From an uncultured Ruminococcus sp. (GTDB lineage: Bacteria; Bacillota; Clostridia; Oscillospirales; Ruminococcaceae), in contig CAMWVM010000017.1 in NCBI GenBank assembly GCA_947177715.1, positions 1 through 13,283 of the forward strand: a DNA stretch of 13,283 nt. Reading direction: 5' to 3'. Below are positions 1 to 8,563 of the stretch, one piece after another (positions within the stretch are counted from its first letter, which is position 1; every line of letters begins with the position of its first letter). The notes under the pieces were generated by a model that was given only the letters and a program-made list of their open reading frames with translations, was not told the DNA's origin and ran no database searches. The position numbers and the translations under genes are program-made.

Positions 1-2
1 CC

Positions 3-749
3 CTAAGGCTGAGTCAAAATGACTGCGCCATCGGGAGTAACAGCTATTGTATGCTCAAAATGAGCAGACAGCTTTCCATCGACTGTCTTTACGGTCCATT
101 CGTCGGACATAACCTTAACTGCAGCAGTACCTTCATTTATCATTGGTTCAATCGCAATAACCATACCGGCTACCAATCTTGGACCGTGACCTGCTTTCCC
201 GAAATTAGGAACCTCAGGATCTTCATGAAGATTTCTGCCTACGCCGTGACCGACAAATTCCCTGACAACAGAATAACCGTTGTCCTCATTATATTTTTGG
301 ATTGCTGCACCGATATCTCCCAGCCTAACACCGGGCTTTACCATATCAATGGCAAGATAGAGGCTTTCCTCAGTTGATTTCATTAGTGCCTTCGCCTCAT
401 CGGATATTTCACCAACTGCAAAGGTTTTGCATGAATCGCCGTGGTAACCATCTATATATGCTCCCACATCAACCGAAACAATATCGCCCTCTTCAAACTT
501 ACGGGACCCGGGGATTCCATGAATTACTTCATCGTTTACTGAAATACAGGCTGATCCGGGGAATCCGCCGTATCCCAGAAAACTTGGCTTTGCGCCATGA
601 GAAGTAATATACTTGCGTACAATGGTATCCAATTCCTTAGTAGTCATACCAGGTTTAATTGCCTCACCGGCAGCAATCAATGCACCAGCAGTAATTTGAC
701 CTGCCTTACGCATTTTTTCAATTTCTTTATTGGATTTAACACATATCAT
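3..749 (-). CDS. map: Methionine aminopeptidase, type I
   Basis: This cytosolic enzyme removes the initiator Met from new proteins at the ribosome exit. The 248-residue length fits the short bacterial type I form without an N-terminal zinc-finger extension. The five dinuclear metal ligands are visible as D94, D105, H168, E201 and E232, with the substrate-site histidines H77 and H175, so the enzyme looks intact. The ATG at 749 is preferred because the usual family start (M-I-x-V-K-S-x-x-E-I) begins there. The ribosome binding site is weak (AAGGT about 10 nt upstream), unlike the rest of the cluster. It lies 29 nt after adk in the usual secY-adk-map order. The TAG stop is at 5-3, so the gene is complete. 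infA, often next, would lie outside the window. Confidence 0.98.
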   Translation of the reverse strand: MICVKSNKEIEKMRKAGQITAGALIAAGEAIKPGMTTKELDTIVRKYITSHGAKPSFLGYGGFPGSACISVNDEVIHGIPGSRKFEEGDIVSVDVGAYIDGYHGDSCKTFAVGEISDEAKALMKSTEESLYLAIDMVKPGVRLGDIGAAIQKYNEDNGYSVVREFVGHGVGRNLHEDPEVPNFGKAGHGPRLVAGMVIAIEPMINEGTAAVKVMSDEWTVKTVDGKLSAHFEHTIAVTPDGAVILTQP

Positions 750-778
750 AAAAACAAATACCTTGAAATTTCTTTCAA

Positions 779-1411
779 TTAGCCTTTTACAGCAGCAAGT
801 GTCAATCTTGAAGTATCAGCGAGTTCTTCCTGACCTTCAACAGTTACGAGCTTGCCCTGAGCTTCATAGTATCCTTTCAGAGGAGCTGTCTGCTCATGAT
901 ATGTTTTGAGTCTGCTGATTACAGTTTCAGGCTGGTCGTCCTTACGGATAACAAGTTCCTTACCACAAACGTCGCAAACACCTTCGGTTTTGCTTGGTTT
1001 AAAATCAACATGATAAGTAGCTCCGCAGTCAAGACAAACTCTTCTGCCGCTTACTCTCTGCTTAATTGTTTCATCGGGAACAAAAATTTCCACAACCTTA
1101 TCAATCTTAACGCCCATTGCATCGAGAGCCTCTGCCTGTGGAACTGTTCTTGGGAAACCATCAAGGATAAAACCATTCTGAGCATCAGGCTCATTGATTC
1201 TGTCCTTTAAAATTCCGATAACGATGTCATCAGAAACAAGGTCGCCTGCATCCATAGCAGCCTTGGCTTTCATTCCATACTCTGTACCTGCCTTAACAGC
1301 AGCTCTAAGCATATTGCCTGTTGAGATAGTAGGAATATTCAATTCTTTGCTGATAACCTCAGCCTGAGTACCCTTTCCTGCACCTGGTGCGCCTAAAAGA
1401 ATCAAATTCAT
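779..1411 (-). CDS. adk: Adenylate kinase with Cys4 zinc lid
   Basis: This cytosolic enzyme interconverts ATP + AMP and 2 ADP. The protein has 210 residues, the normal long form. The P-loop [10 protein letters not shown] is at residues 7-16 and the AMP-binding DGFPRT at 84-89. The lid, about residues 122-160, carries two CxxC pairs (C126/C129 and C146/C149), the structural zinc site common in Gram-positive adenylate kinases and absent from enteric ones. The ATG at 1411 follows AAAGGAG at good distance. It sits between secY (39 nt upstream) and map (29 nt downstream), the standard arrangement after the spc genes. Nothing looks damaged. Confidence 0.98.
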   Translation of the reverse strand: MNLILLGAPGAGKGTQAEVISKELNIPTISTGNMLRAAVKAGTEYGMKAKAAMDAGDLVSDDIVIGILKDRINEPDAQNGFILDGFPRTVPQAEALDAMGVKIDKVVEIFVPDETIKQRVSGRRVCLDCGATYHVDFKPSKTEGVCDVCGKELVIRKDDQPETVISRLKTYHEQTAPLKGYYEAQGKLVTVEGQEELADTSRLTLAAVKG

Positions 1412-1450
1412 AGCTTTAACTCCTTTTCAATTTTCATACGAAATGAATGT

Positions 1451-2755
1451 TTATTCAAGGAAACCCTTGTGATGACGCATCATCATCTGAGATTCCATAG
1501 TACGAACTGTTTCAAGAGCAACGCTTACAACGATAAGAATTGAAGTACCGCCCATTGCAATATTGATCTTAGTGATTGCACCAAAGATAATTGGGAAGAT
1601 AGCAATAATTCCAAGGAATACGGCACCAACCAAAGTTATCTTTGACAGAATTCTCTTAATATAATCAGATGTAGGTTTACCAGGTCTGATACCTGGGATA
1701 CCTCCGTTGTTCTGTCTAAGGTTATTTGCAATCTCTACAGGATTGTACTGCATTGAAACATAGAAATAGTTAAATGCAATAATCAGCAAGAAATACAGAC
1801 ATGCATAGAATGGATGAGTATATTCAAATATTCTGAGAATAAAGTTGTATACACCTGTACCGTCAGGATTAGGTGAGATAAACAGCTTGAATGTAGAAGG
1901 AAGTGACATAAATGACATTGCAAAAATGATTGGCAATACACCGCTCATTGCAATTTTAATAGGAATAAATGTATTCTGTCCGCCATACTGTTTTCTTCCA
2001 ACAACACGTTTTGCATACTGTATTGGAACTCTTCTTTCTGCATTGTTCATGAAAATGATAAAAGCAATCATAAGAACAAACACAATAATAATAATAGGAA
2101 CAAGAATCATATATTTTGCTTCGCCAGTCTTCATAAGAGAAACCAGTGAGTAAACTGCTGATGGTCCTCTTGCAATGATACCTGCGAACAACAGCATTGA
2201 AATACCGTTTCCTATTCCCTTTTCGCTAATCTGATCACCCAACCAGATTGTAAGCGATGCACCTGCTGTAAAGCAAGCAATAATTACGACCTCAGCAAAC
2301 CACTTCTGCCAGCCTGTTGTATACATCAAAGCTCCAGCAGATCTGTCAAGAGTGATATAATATGCCCAAGCTTGGAACAAAGCAATACCTAAAGCGGTAT
2401 ATTTTGTGATCCTGTTAATCTTCTTTCTCCCCTCAGGGCCTTCCTTTGAAAGCTTTTCAAGAGGCGGAAGAGCATATGTCAGAAGCTGAATAATAATTTG
2501 TGCATTGATATATGGTGAAACCGACAGCGCCAAGAGAGTAGCCTTTGAGAAGTTACCTCCTGATAATACATTCAGATAACTGAAAAAGTCACCTGATGAC
2601 TGGCTGCCTTCGAACCAGGTGCTCAATGCTGCCGCATCAAGATACGGAACAGGAATGGCACCGCCGATTCGATAAATAATGATGATGAATAATGTAAATA
2701 GTAACTTCTTTTTTAATTCCGGAACCTTCCAAGCATTACGAAATGTTTCTATCAC
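1451..2755 (-). CDS. secY: Protein translocase channel subunit SecY
   Basis: SecY is the membrane pore of the Sec translocon, working with SecE/SecG and SecA for export and with ribosomes for membrane protein insertion. The product has 434 residues and about ten hydrophobic segments, the first near 18-36 (ending in the family motif YRIGGAIPVP) and the last near 396-415. The cytosolic loops include the basic ERRVPIQYAKR region near 240-250 and the NLRQNNGGIPGIRPGKPT region near 345-362, both typical ribosome/SecA contact loops. The start is GTG at 2755. The ribosome binding site GAGGTGAT lies inside the last codons of rplO, whose stop is only 2 nt away, so translation is probably coupled to rplO. 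Confidence 0.98.
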   Translation of the reverse strand: MIETFRNAWKVPELKKKLLFTLFIIIIYRIGGAIPVPYLDAAALSTWFEGSQSSGDFFSYLNVLSGGNFSKATLLALSVSPYINAQIIIQLLTYALPPLEKLSKEGPEGRKKINRITKYTALGIALFQAWAYYITLDRSAGALMYTTGWQKWFAEVVIIACFTAGASLTIWLGDQISEKGIGNGISMLLFAGIIARGPSAVYSLVSLMKTGEAKYMILVPIIIIVFVLMIAFIIFMNNAERRVPIQYAKRVVGRKQYGGQNTFIPIKIAMSGVLPIIFAMSFMSLPSTFKLFISPNPDGTGVYNFILRIFEYTHPFYACLYFLLIIAFNYFYVSMQYNPVEIANNLRQNNGGIPGIRPGKPTSDYIKRILSKITLVGAVFLGIIAIFPIIFGAITKINIAMGGTSILIVVSVALETVRTMESQMMMRHHKGFLE

Positions 2756-2757
2756 AG

Positions 2758-3198
2758 TTACATCACCTCTGCCTTTCCGCCTGCCTTTTCAATCTTTTCC
2801 TTAGCAGCTGCAGAAAAAGCCTTAGCCTTAACAGTGAGATTTTTTGTAAGCTCACCGTTTCCAAGAACCTTAACGCCGTCAAGCTCTTTTTTAATAAGAC
2901 CTGAAGCAATCAAAAGCTCTGTATCAACAACTGTACCGTCAACAAATCTATCAAGATCTGAAACATTAACTATAGCATATTCAGTTGCAAAAATATTATT
3001 GAATCCACGTTTAGGAATACGTCTTGCGAGTGTTGTCTGACCGCCCTCAAAACCCGGTCTTACTCCGCCGCCTGAACGTGCATTCTGACCCTTATGACCT
3101 TTTCCGGCTGTCTTTCCGTTACCTGAACCGTGTCCACGACCCTTACGTTTAACTTCCTTTGTTGAGCCCGGATTTGGTGATAATTCGTGCAATTTCAT
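2758..3198 (-). CDS. rplO: 50S ribosomal protein L15 (uL15)
   Basis: L15 is a late-assembly 50S protein with a long, basic, glycine-rich N-terminal tail that threads through 23S rRNA. Here the tail is obvious over residues 1-60, starting [20 protein letters not shown] and rich in G, R and K, and is followed by a compact domain. The 146-residue length is normal. The ATG at 3198 is preceded by AAGGAGGT. The gene lies 19 nt after rpmD, and its last codons contain the secY ribosome binding site. Confidence 0.98.
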   Translation of the reverse strand: MKLHELSPNPGSTKEVKRKGRGHGSGNGKTAGKGHKGQNARSGGGVRPGFEGGQTTLARRIPKRGFNNIFATEYAIVNVSDLDRFVDGTVVDTELLIASGLIKKELDGVKVLGNGELTKNLTVKAKAFSAAAKEKIEKAGGKAEVM

Positions 3199-3217
3199 GT
3201 GTTAGCACCTCCTTGCT

Positions 3218-3397
3218 TTACGCTTCGGTTACTTTTATAAGGTGGGATATTACTTTAATTTTTCCCTGTGTTTGTTCATTATCAGGCTGTATTGTTACAG
3301 CTCCGATTTTTCTAAGACCAAGAGATTCAGCAGTTGCAATCTGTTTCTTGCTCTTAGAGTTAAGGCTTCTAACCAACTCGATTTTCAAGTTTGCCAT
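3218..3397 (-). CDS. rpmD: 50S ribosomal protein L30 (uL30)
   Basis: This short gene of 59 residues was found by translating the gap between rpsE and rplO. The product starts MANLKIELVRSLNSKSKKQI, continues with the family-typical LGLRKIG near residues 26-32, and ends in ISHLIKVTEA. This matches the layout of bacterial L30: a first beta strand with a basic RS turn, a helix, then the HL..V.E C-terminus. The ATG at 3397 is preceded by TAAGGAGGAG. That site begins inside the rpsE stop codon, so re-initiation after rpsE is likely. L30 is a small globular 50S protein that contacts 23S rRNA. The position between S5 and L15 is the standard one. Confidence 0.96.
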   Translation of the reverse strand: MANLKIELVRSLNSKSKKQIATAESLGLRKIGAVTIQPDNEQTQGKIKVISHLIKVTEA

Positions 3398-3410
3398 TGC
3401 AATCTCCTCC

Positions 3411-3911
3411 TTAGCCTAAAATTTCTTTTACAGTTTTGCCTCTCTTTTCAGCAACTTCTTCAGCTGATTTAAGTGAAGCAAGTCCGTTAATTGTAGCTCT
3501 TACTACATTGCAAGGATTGTTTGAACGAAGTGACTTTGTTCTGATATCCTTGATTCCTGCAATTTCTACTACTGATCTAACTGGACCACCTGCGATAACT
3601 CCGGTACCTTTTGCAGCTGGTTTCATAAGAACCTCACCTGCACCGAACTTACCTACGATTTCATGTGGTATTGTTGTTCCCTTAAGTGAAACCTTTACAA
3701 GGTTTTTCTTTGCGTCCTCAATACCCTTACGAATAGCGTCAGGAACTTCGCTGGATTTACCTAAACCAAAACCAACGATTCCGTTTCCATCGCCTACTAC
3801 AATAAGTGCTGAGAACTTCATGATACGTCCGCCCTTAACAGTTTTTGATACTCTGTTAATAGCAACTACCTTTTCACTAAGTTCCAATGTTGAAGCATCT
3901 ATTAAAGCCAA
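3411..3911 (-). CDS. rpsE: 30S ribosomal protein S5 (uS5), TTG start
   Basis: S5 shapes the mRNA entry side and decoding fidelity of the 30S subunit. The product has 166 residues. The double-stranded-RNA-binding-like N-domain holds [11 protein letters not shown] (about residues 18-28), the loop where spectinomycin resistance changes map in other bacteria. It is followed by [12 protein letters not shown] and a C-terminal domain with [11 protein letters not shown]. The start is TTG at 3911: AAAGGAGG lies 7 nt upstream, and the N-terminus (M-x-x-I-D-x-S-x-L-E-L) lines up with other Firmicute S5 starts, while no ATG is near. A TTG start in a highly expressed gene is uncommon and may tune its translation. 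rplR lies 17 nt upstream. Confidence 0.97.
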   Translation of the reverse strand: MALIDASTLELSEKVVAINRVSKTVKGGRIMKFSALIVVGDGNGIVGFGLGKSSEVPDAIRKGIEDAKKNLVKVSLKGTTIPHEIVGKFGAGEVLMKPAAKGTGVIAGGPVRSVVEIAGIKDIRTKSLRSNNPCNVVRATINGLASLKSAEEVAEKRGKTVKEILG

Positions 3912-3928
3912 AGTATACCCTCCTTTTA

Positions 3929-4288
3929 TTAGAACTTGAGTCCGCCTTCACGGGCTCCGTCTGCTAATTCTTGTACACGTCCGTGATAAAGATAACCGCC
4001 TCTGTCAAATACAACATTTTCGATTCCCTTTTCAGCAGCCGCTTTAGCAATCATTTCGCCGACTTTACGAGCGCCTTCTTTATTTCCGCCGTTTCCTTCA
4101 AAGTCCTTTGACATTGAAGAAGCAGAACAAAGTGTAACTCCCTTTATGTCGTCAATGATCTGTGCATATATATGCTTTGAGGAGCGGAATACATTAAGGC
4201 GAGGACACTCAGCAGTACCGGAAATCTTGTTGCGTACTCTCATGTGTCTCTTTGCTCTTGCCTTCGCTCTGTCAAGCTTTTTCACCAT
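3929..4288 (-). CDS. rplR: 50S ribosomal protein L18 (uL18)
   Basis: L18 binds 5S rRNA together with L5 and forms the central protuberance of the 50S subunit. The 119-residue product has the expected strongly basic N-terminus (residues 1-25, many K and R), the [18 protein letters not shown] segment, and the C-terminal [24 protein letters not shown] signature typical of the family. The start is ATG at 4288 with AAAAGGAGAG upstream. It is separated from rplF by 19 nt. Confidence 0.98.
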   Translation of the reverse strand: MVKKLDRAKARAKRHMRVRNKISGTAECPRLNVFRSSKHIYAQIIDDIKGVTLCSASSMSKDFEGNGGNKEGARKVGEMIAKAAAEKGIENVVFDRGGYLYHGRVQELADGAREGGLKF

Positions 4289-4307
4289 AGTAATTCTCTC
4301 CTTTTAA

Positions 4308-4859
4308 TTACTTCTTAGCACCCTTGCCGGCTTTACCTTCCTTATGGATGACATATTCACCTTCATAACGAATACCCTTACCCTTGTAAGGCTCCGGTGG
4401 ACGCTTTTCACGGATTTCACAAGCGAACTGACCTACTGCCTGCTTATCAATACCTGAAACCACAATCTGGTTTGGCTGTGGAACATCAATCTTGATTCCG
4501 TCAATTTCAGGAATAATTACCTGATGTGAAAAACCAAGGTTTAAAACAAGGTTATTACCCTGTTTTGCAGCTCTGTAACCTACACCAACGATTTCAAGAT
4601 TCTTTGAAAAACCGTTTGTTACACCCTCGACCATATTTGCAACGAGAGTTCTTGTAAGACCGTGAAGTGATTTGTGAAGCTTATCCTCTGAAGGACGCTC
4701 AACCTTTACTTCACCAGCCTCAGACTTGATTATCATATCCTTGTTAAAGGATTTTGTAAGTGTACCCTTAGGTCCTTTTACAGTAACAACGTTACCATCT
4801 GCGATAGAAATCTCTACGCCGGCAGGAACACTAATAGGCTTGTTTCCGATTCTCGACAT
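4308..4859 (-). CDS. rplF: 50S ribosomal protein L6 (uL6)
   Basis: L6 lies near the GTPase-associated region of the 50S subunit and contacts the sarcin-ricin loop. It has two similar alpha/beta domains. The start [15 protein letters not shown] and the C-terminal signature [17 protein letters not shown] (about residues 149-165) identify the family. The protein is 183 residues long, slightly above the common 177-180, because of a basic Lys/Gly-rich end (GKAGKGAKK). The start is ATG at 4859. Its ribosome binding site TAAGGAGG begins within the rpsH stop codon, a sign of coupling between the two genes. Confidence 0.98.
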   Translation of the reverse strand: MSRIGNKPISVPAGVEISIADGNVVTVKGPKGTLTKSFNKDMIIKSEAGEVKVERPSEDKLHKSLHGLTRTLVANMVEGVTNGFSKNLEIVGVGYRAAKQGNNLVLNLGFSHQVIIPEIDGIKIDVPQPNQIVVSGIDKQAVGQFACEIREKRPPEPYKGKGIRYEGEYVIHKEGKAGKGAKK

Positions 4860-4872
4860 GTATTAGTCCTCC

Positions 4873-5271
4873 TTACCAAATAAATGCAAGAACTTCTCCG
4901 CCGACATTCAGCTCACGAGCTTTCTTGTCTGTGATAACACCCTTAGATGTTGAAACGATTGCAATTCCCAATCCCTTCATTACCTTAGGCATATCTTCAC
5001 AGCTTGAATAAATTCTCAAGCCAGGCTTTGAAACTCTTCTGAGACCTGAAATTACGGAATTTCTGTTCTCGTCATATTTAAGAGTAATTCTAATGATACC
5101 CTGCTTTCCGTCCTCAATGATCTTAAAGTCCTTAACATAACCCTCGTCAACGAGAATCTGTGTAATTGACTTTTTCATATTAGATGCAGGAACGTCAACT
5201 GTTGCGTGCTTTGCAGAACTTGCATTACGAATTCTGGTCAATAAATCTGCTATTGTATCAGTAATTTGCAT
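4873..5271 (-). CDS. rpsH: 30S ribosomal protein S8 (uS8)
   Basis: S8 is a primary binder of 16S rRNA helix 21 and a core 30S assembly protein. In E. coli it also represses the spc operon by binding its mRNA. I place the start at ATG 5271, giving 132 residues beginning [17 protein letters not shown], which matches other S8 proteins. The reading frame stays open for 19 more codons upstream, but that stretch runs through the end of rpsN and has no family similarity. AAAGGAGG lies about 9 nt before 5271 and overlaps the rpsN stop. The C-terminal [13 protein letters not shown] (S8 signature) is present. No S8-type mRNA operator could be identified by eye near rplE. Confidence 0.97.
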   Translation of the reverse strand: MQITDTIADLLTRIRNASSAKHATVDVPASNMKKSITQILVDEGYVKDFKIIEDGKQGIIRITLKYDENRNSVISGLRRVSKPGLRIYSSCEDMPKVMKGLGIAIVSTSKGVITDKKARELNVGGEVLAFIW

Positions 5272-5287
5272 GCTTGTTAACCTCCTT

Positions 5288-5473
5288 TTACCAACTAGCC
5301 TTCTTAACTCCCGGGATCTGACCATCATGAGCCAATTCTCTGAAGCAGATACGGCAGATGCCGAACTTTCTCAAATAAGCATGTGGTCTTCCACAGATTT
5401 TACATCTGTTGTAAGCACGAGTGGAATACTTAGGCTGTTTCTGTTGTTTGTTAATCATAGCTTTCTTAGCCAT
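5288..5473 (-). CDS. rpsN: 30S ribosomal protein S14, zinc-binding short form (uS14, type Z)
   Basis: S14 is a late-assembly protein of the 30S head. The 61-residue product is the short zinc-binding type, with CKIC at residues 24-27 and CRIC at 40-43 providing the four ligands. The longer zinc-free form has about 89-100 residues. The ending [11 protein letters not shown] is the usual conserved C-terminus. Bacilli often keep a second, zinc-independent copy elsewhere under zinc-responsive control; this window cannot show whether one exists. The ATG at 5473 follows AAGAGGAGG. It lies 20 nt after rplE and 16 nt before rpsH. Confidence 0.98.
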   Translation of the reverse strand: MAKKAMINKQQKQPKYSTRAYNRCKICGRPHAYLRKFGICRICFRELAHDGQIPGVKKASW

Positions 5474-5493
5474 TTTATTTCCTCCTCTTAATC

Positions 5494-6036
5494 TTACTTA
5501 TCAGCAAACGGAGCACCTAACTGTGAAAGCAGCTCCTTAGCTTCTTCGTCAGTGTTTGCAGTAGTGATAAAGTTTATATCCATACCACGAACCTTGTCAA
5601 TCTTATCGTATTCGATTTCAGGGAATATAAGCTGCTCTTTGATACCAGTTGAGTAATTTCCTCTTCCGTCAAATGAGTTAGGATTAATACCTCTGAAGTC
5701 TCTTACACGAGGGAATGCTACATTGAAAAGTCTGTCAACAAATTCATACATTCTCTCAGCCCTCAGTGTAACTTTTACACCGATAACCTGACCATCTCTG
5801 AGCTTAAAGTTAGCTACAGATTTTTTTGCCTTACAAACGATAGGTTTCTGACCTGTGATTGCTGCAAGGTCGGTCATTATAGCGTCGATAACCTTTTTGT
5901 TATCCTTATCAGCTCCGCAGCCTACGTTGATTACAACTTTATCAAGCTTCGGAATCTGCATAACGTTAGCATACTCGAATTTCTTCATCATAGCAGGAGC
6001 TACGGTGCTAACATAATATTCTTTTAATCTAGCCAT
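5494..6036 (-). CDS. rplE: 50S ribosomal protein L5 (uL5)
   Basis: L5 binds 5S rRNA in the central protuberance and contacts the P-site tRNA elbow. The 180-residue product starts [20 protein letters not shown]. It has the conserved [14 protein letters not shown] (about residues 28-41), [20 protein letters not shown] and [10 protein letters not shown] (about 109-118) segments, and ends in a [13 protein letters not shown] helix that is characteristic of L5. The start is ATG at 6036 with GGGAGGAG upstream. It is 18 nt after rplX. Confidence 0.98.
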   Translation of the reverse strand: MARLKEYYVSTVAPAMMKKFEYANVMQIPKLDKVVINVGCGADKDNKKVIDAIMTDLAAITGQKPIVCKAKKSVANFKLRDGQVIGVKVTLRAERMYEFVDRLFNVAFPRVRDFRGINPNSFDGRGNYSTGIKEQLIFPEIEYDKIDKVRGMDINFITTANTDEEAKELLSQLGAPFADK

Positions 6037-6054
6037 CGTAATTTCTCCTCCCGA

Positions 6055-6378
6055 TTAAAATTCTTCGCCGCAGTCAGCGTTCTTACAAACTCTAACCTTT
6101 GTGCCGTCCTCAAGGAACTTGTGTCCTACTCTTGTTGGCTTGCCGCATTTAGGGCATACTGCCTGTACCTTTGAAGCATACATTGCAGCCTCAGCTTCAA
6201 CGATTCCGCCCTGCTGCTGTGCACTTCTTGGCTTTACATGCTTTGTAGCAACATTAAGTCCCTCAACAATTACTTTGCCTTCCTTAGGGGATACTTCAAG
6301 TACCTTTCCCTTTTTGCCCTTGTCTTTACCTGACAGGACAACAACAGTGTCGCCTGTTTTTACATGTACCTTACTCAT
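6055..6378 (-). CDS. rplX: 50S ribosomal protein L24 (uL24) with C-terminal Cys4 motif
   Basis: L24 starts 50S assembly by binding the 5' domain of 23S rRNA and lies near the exit tunnel. The KOW motif is at about residues 7-36 ([20 protein letters not shown]), and the [15 protein letters not shown] loop follows. The C-terminus has four cysteines, C75/C78 and C98/C103, arranged like a small zinc ribbon. The [11 protein letters not shown] part is widespread in Gram-positive L24; the distal pair here has a CxxxxC spacing. The 107-residue length is slightly above the common 101-105. The start is ATG at 6378 with AGGAGGTG upstream, 18 nt from rplN. Confidence 0.98.
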   Translation of the reverse strand: MSKVHVKTGDTVVVLSGKDKGKKGKVLEVSPKEGKVIVEGLNVATKHVKPRSAQQQGGIVEAEAAMYASKVQAVCPKCGKPTRVGHKFLEDGTKVRVCKNADCGEEF

Positions 6379-6396
6379 ATTAACGACACCTCCTAA

Positions 6397-6765
6397 TTAA
6401 AGTACTTCAGGAGCAAGTGAAAGAATCTTCAGATAATCCTTTTCACGAAGCTCTTTAGCTACTGGTCCAAAAATACGTGTACCCCTTGGGTTTTTATCTT
6501 CTTTAATAATTACAGCTGCGTTTTCGTCAAAACGGATATAAGTTCCGTCTGCACGACGAAGACCCTTAGCTGAACGAACGATTACTGCTTTTACAACATC
6601 GCCTTTTTTAACAACGCCGCCTGGTGTTGCTTTCTTAACTGAAGCAACCACTACGTCTCCGATGTTTGCATACCTTCTGCGTGTACCACCTAAAACTCTG
6701 ATGCACATAAGCTCTTTTGCTCCTGAGTTATCAGCAACTTTCAGGTAACTCTGCATTTGTATCAC
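6397..6765 (-). CDS. rplN: 50S ribosomal protein L14 (uL14), GTG start
   Basis: L14 sits on the subunit interface of the 50S and makes an intersubunit bridge with 16S rRNA. It is also the docking site of the silencing factor RsfS. The 122-residue length is standard, and the signature [20 protein letters not shown] is at about residues 11-30. The start is GTG at 6765: AAAGGAGG lies 8 nt before it, and M-I-Q at the N-terminus matches other L14 proteins. The ATG three codons downstream (6756) is 17 nt from the same site and less suitable. In E. coli this is the first gene of the separate spc operon. Here it follows rpsQ on the same strand across a 73-nt spacer that holds a hairpin. Confidence 0.98.
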   Translation of the reverse strand: MIQMQSYLKVADNSGAKELMCIRVLGGTRRRYANIGDVVVASVKKATPGGVVKKGDVVKAVIVRSAKGLRRADGTYIRFDENAAVIIKEDKNPRGTRIFGPVAKELREKDYLKILSLAPEVL

Positions 6766-6790
6766 AGTGCGTTCCTCCTTTCAAAACTCA

Positions 6791-6827
6791 AAGGCTGCCG
6801 GCAGGGTTTTATCTGCCGCCGAACCTT
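6791..6827 (-). other. Hairpin in the rpsQ-rplN spacer
   Basis: The 73-nt spacer between rpsQ and rplN contains a stem of 8 positions with one mismatch (GGCGGCAG at 6820-6813 against CTGCCGGC at 6804-6797). The loop is ATAAAACC, and an outer AAGG/CCTT closes the structure (6827-6824 with 6794-6791). It is followed by TTGAGTTTTG, not by a clean U-run, so it is not a canonical terminator. It marks the S10/spc boundary and lies just ahead of the rplN ribosome binding site. It may attenuate, stabilise or mark mRNA processing. No promoter is evident in the spacer. Confidence 0.6.
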
Positions 6828-6838
6828 AATTATTAAAA

Positions 6839-7096
6839 TTACTTAGCTTTTTCAAGAACGTTAACCAAACGCCATCTCTTATCCTTTGAGAGCGGACGGG
6901 TTTCCATTACTTCAACCTTATCGCCGATGTTGCATTCATTGTTTTCATCGTGCGCTTTAAGTTTAACTGTTCTCTTAATAATTTTCTTATAGAGCGGATG
7001 CTGAACGTTATCTTCAATAGCAACTACGATTGTTTTGTCCATTTTATTAGAAACAACCTTACCCACTCTTGTTTTTCTTAGATTTCTTTCGCTCAC
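6839..7096 (-). CDS. rpsQ: 30S ribosomal protein S17 (uS17), GTG start
   Basis: S17 is an early-binding OB-fold protein of the 30S body. I choose GTG at 7096, giving 85 residues starting [20 protein letters not shown], as in other Firmicute S17 proteins. AAAGGAGG is then 8 nt upstream. A TTG two codons earlier (7102) keeps the frame open, but it would be only 2 nt from the ribosome binding site. The signature [20 protein letters not shown] is at about residues 59-78. The gene starts 21 nt after rpmC and is followed by a longer-than-usual spacer. Confidence 0.96.
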   Translation of the reverse strand: MSERNLRKTRVGKVVSNKMDKTIVVAIEDNVQHPLYKKIIKRTVKLKAHDENNECNIGDKVEVMETRPLSKDKRWRLVNVLEKAK

Positions 7097-7117
7097 AGTC
7101 AAATCCTCCTTTCACAA

Positions 7118-7315
7118 TTACAAGGTTTCGGACTCTTGCTTACGAATGAATGTCTTTACACGAGCAATATCCCTTTTTACAGCTTTCATTCTCATTGGGT
7201 TTTCCAACTGATTTACAGCATGCTGAAAACGAAGGTTAAAAAGCTCCTGCTTAAGTTCTGCCAACTTTTCTTCAAGTTCAGCAGCAGTCAATTCCTTGAT
7301 TTCATTTGCTTTCAT
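7118..7315 (-). CDS. rpmC: 50S ribosomal protein L29 (uL29)
   Basis: L29 is a small helical-hairpin protein at the polypeptide exit site, near the docking place for trigger factor and signal recognition particle. The 65-residue product starts [20 protein letters not shown] and contains the family motif [20 protein letters not shown] followed by the IARVKT segment of the second helix. The ATG at 7315 shares one base with the rplP stop codon (TAATG), and the likely ribosome binding site GGTGGTGAG lies within rplP. Translation is therefore probably coupled. Confidence 0.98.
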   Translation of the reverse strand: MKANEIKELTAAELEEKLAELKQELFNLRFQHAVNQLENPMRMKAVKRDIARVKTFIRKQESETL

Positions 7316-7746
7316 TATTGCTCACCACCCATTTCTTGAGTTTCTCTCTTAACGAACTTACACTTGATTGGAAGCTTGTGCATAGCAAGACGCATAGCTT
7401 CTCTTGCTGTTTCTTCGCTTACGCCTGCAATTTCAAACATTACACGGCCTGGCTTTACAACAGCTACCCAATATTCAGGAGAACCTTTACCTGAACCCAT
7501 TCGAGTTTCAGCAGGTTTCTCAGTTACAGGCTTATCAGGGAAAATCTTAATCCAAACCTGACCGCCACGCTTGATATATCTTGTCATAGCAATACGGGCA
7601 GCTTCAATCTGGTTTGATGTGATCCATGCAGGCTGAAGTGCCTGAAGACCGAACTCACCATGTGAAACTTTGTTTCCTCTTGTAGCCTTACCTGTCAAAC
7701 GACCACGGTGTACTCTTCTGTATTTTACTCTCTTTGGAAGCAGCAT
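7315..7746 (-). CDS. rplP: 50S ribosomal protein L16 (uL16)
   Basis: L16 is a late 50S assembly protein beside the A-site tRNA and the 5S rRNA. The 143-residue product has the basic N-terminus [20 protein letters not shown], the [22 protein letters not shown] segment (about 31-52), and the [20 protein letters not shown] signature (about 83-102). The ATG at 7746 overlaps the rpsC stop by one base (TAATG). Its ribosome binding site AGAAGGAGG is inside the last rpsC codons. L16 in turn overlaps rpmC by one base, giving three tightly coupled genes. Confidence 0.98.
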   Translation of the reverse strand: MLLPKRVKYRRVHRGRLTGKATRGNKVSHGEFGLQALQPAWITSNQIEAARIAMTRYIKRGGQVWIKIFPDKPVTEKPAETRMGSGKGSPEYWVAVVKPGRVMFEIAGVSEETAREAMRLAMHKLPIKCKFVKRETQEMGGEQ

Positions 7747-8543
7747 TAGTTGTTACCTCCTTCTCTTTTTGCCTTGTTAAAGTCACGGCGACCGTTTCTT
7801 CTGTCGTCGTTTCTTCTCTGACGTCTTCTGTCTGATCTGTCCTTATTGTCAGATGCAGCAACTTCGCCCTTAAGAACTTCGCCTCTGTAAATCCATACCT
7901 TTACGCCCAGACGACCATAAGTTGTATGTGCTTCAGCAGTACCATAGTCGATATCTGCTCTAATTGTCTGCAGAGGAATTGTTCCCTCGTGATAGCTTTC
8001 AGCTCTTGCGATTTCAGCACCACCCAAACGACCTGAAACTCTTGTCTTGATACCCTTTGCACCAAGCTTCATAGCTCTGCCGATTGACTGCTTCATAGCA
8101 CGTCTGAATGAAACTCTATCTTCAAGATCATGAGCAATTTTTTCAGCAACAAGCTGTGCGCTCAGATCAGGCTGTTTAACTTCAACTATATTGATAGCAA
8201 CTTTCTTGCCTATCATCTTCTCGATGTTTGCACGAAGTTTTTCAATTTCAGCTCCGCCTCTTCCGATTACGATACCTGGCTTTGCACAATGAATGTGAAT
8301 CTTAACCTTCTGACCGCCATCATTATCTGCGAATCTTTCAATCTCTACTTTTGGAACACCGGCATATACTGATTTGTTCTCAGGATTCTTAGATCTTGTA
8401 TTAAGTGCTTTCATAATATAATTACGAACTTCATAATCCTCAACCAGTGTGTCACCGAAAGTGCTCTTATCTGCAAACCAACGGGAATCCCAATCCTTGA
8501 TCACACCGACTCTAAGTCCGTGTGGATTAACCTTCTGGCCCAT
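7746..8543 (-). CDS. rpsC: 30S ribosomal protein S3 (uS3) with long basic tail
   Basis: S3 lines the mRNA entry tunnel of the 30S subunit and, with S4 and S5, helps unwind mRNA. It has an N-terminal [14 protein letters not shown] start, a type II KH domain with the GRGG loop at residues 94-97, and a C-terminal domain with [20 protein letters not shown] (about 154-173) and the GVKVWIY segment near 213-219. The protein is 265 residues long, while many bacterial S3 proteins have about 210-235. The extra length is a tail from about residue 229 dominated by R, D, N and K (for example [20 protein letters not shown]). Such tails are probably disordered and may touch rRNA or mRNA. The ATG at 8543 follows GAGGAGGT. 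Confidence 0.98.
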   Translation of the reverse strand: MGQKVNPHGLRVGVIKDWDSRWFADKSTFGDTLVEDYEVRNYIMKALNTRSKNPENKSVYAGVPKVEIERFADNDGGQKVKIHIHCAKPGIVIGRGGAEIEKLRANIEKMIGKKVAINIVEVKQPDLSAQLVAEKIAHDLEDRVSFRRAMKQSIGRAMKLGAKGIKTRVSGRLGGAEIARAESYHEGTIPLQTIRADIDYGTAEAHTTYGRLGVKVWIYRGEVLKGEVAASDNKDRSDRRRQRRNDDRRNGRRDFNKAKREGGNN

Positions 8544-8563
8544 AGTTTACCTCCTCTTTCAGC

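Noticed and set aside
51..782. Several plus-strand ORFs opposite map and, further right, opposite the ribosomal genes
   Set aside because: They are antisense shadows of well-identified genes, without ribosome binding sites or recognisable products.
5272..5328. N-terminal extension of rpsH by 19 codons
   Set aside because: It overlaps the 3' end of rpsN, lacks similarity to S8, and a strong ribosome binding site points to the ATG at 5271.
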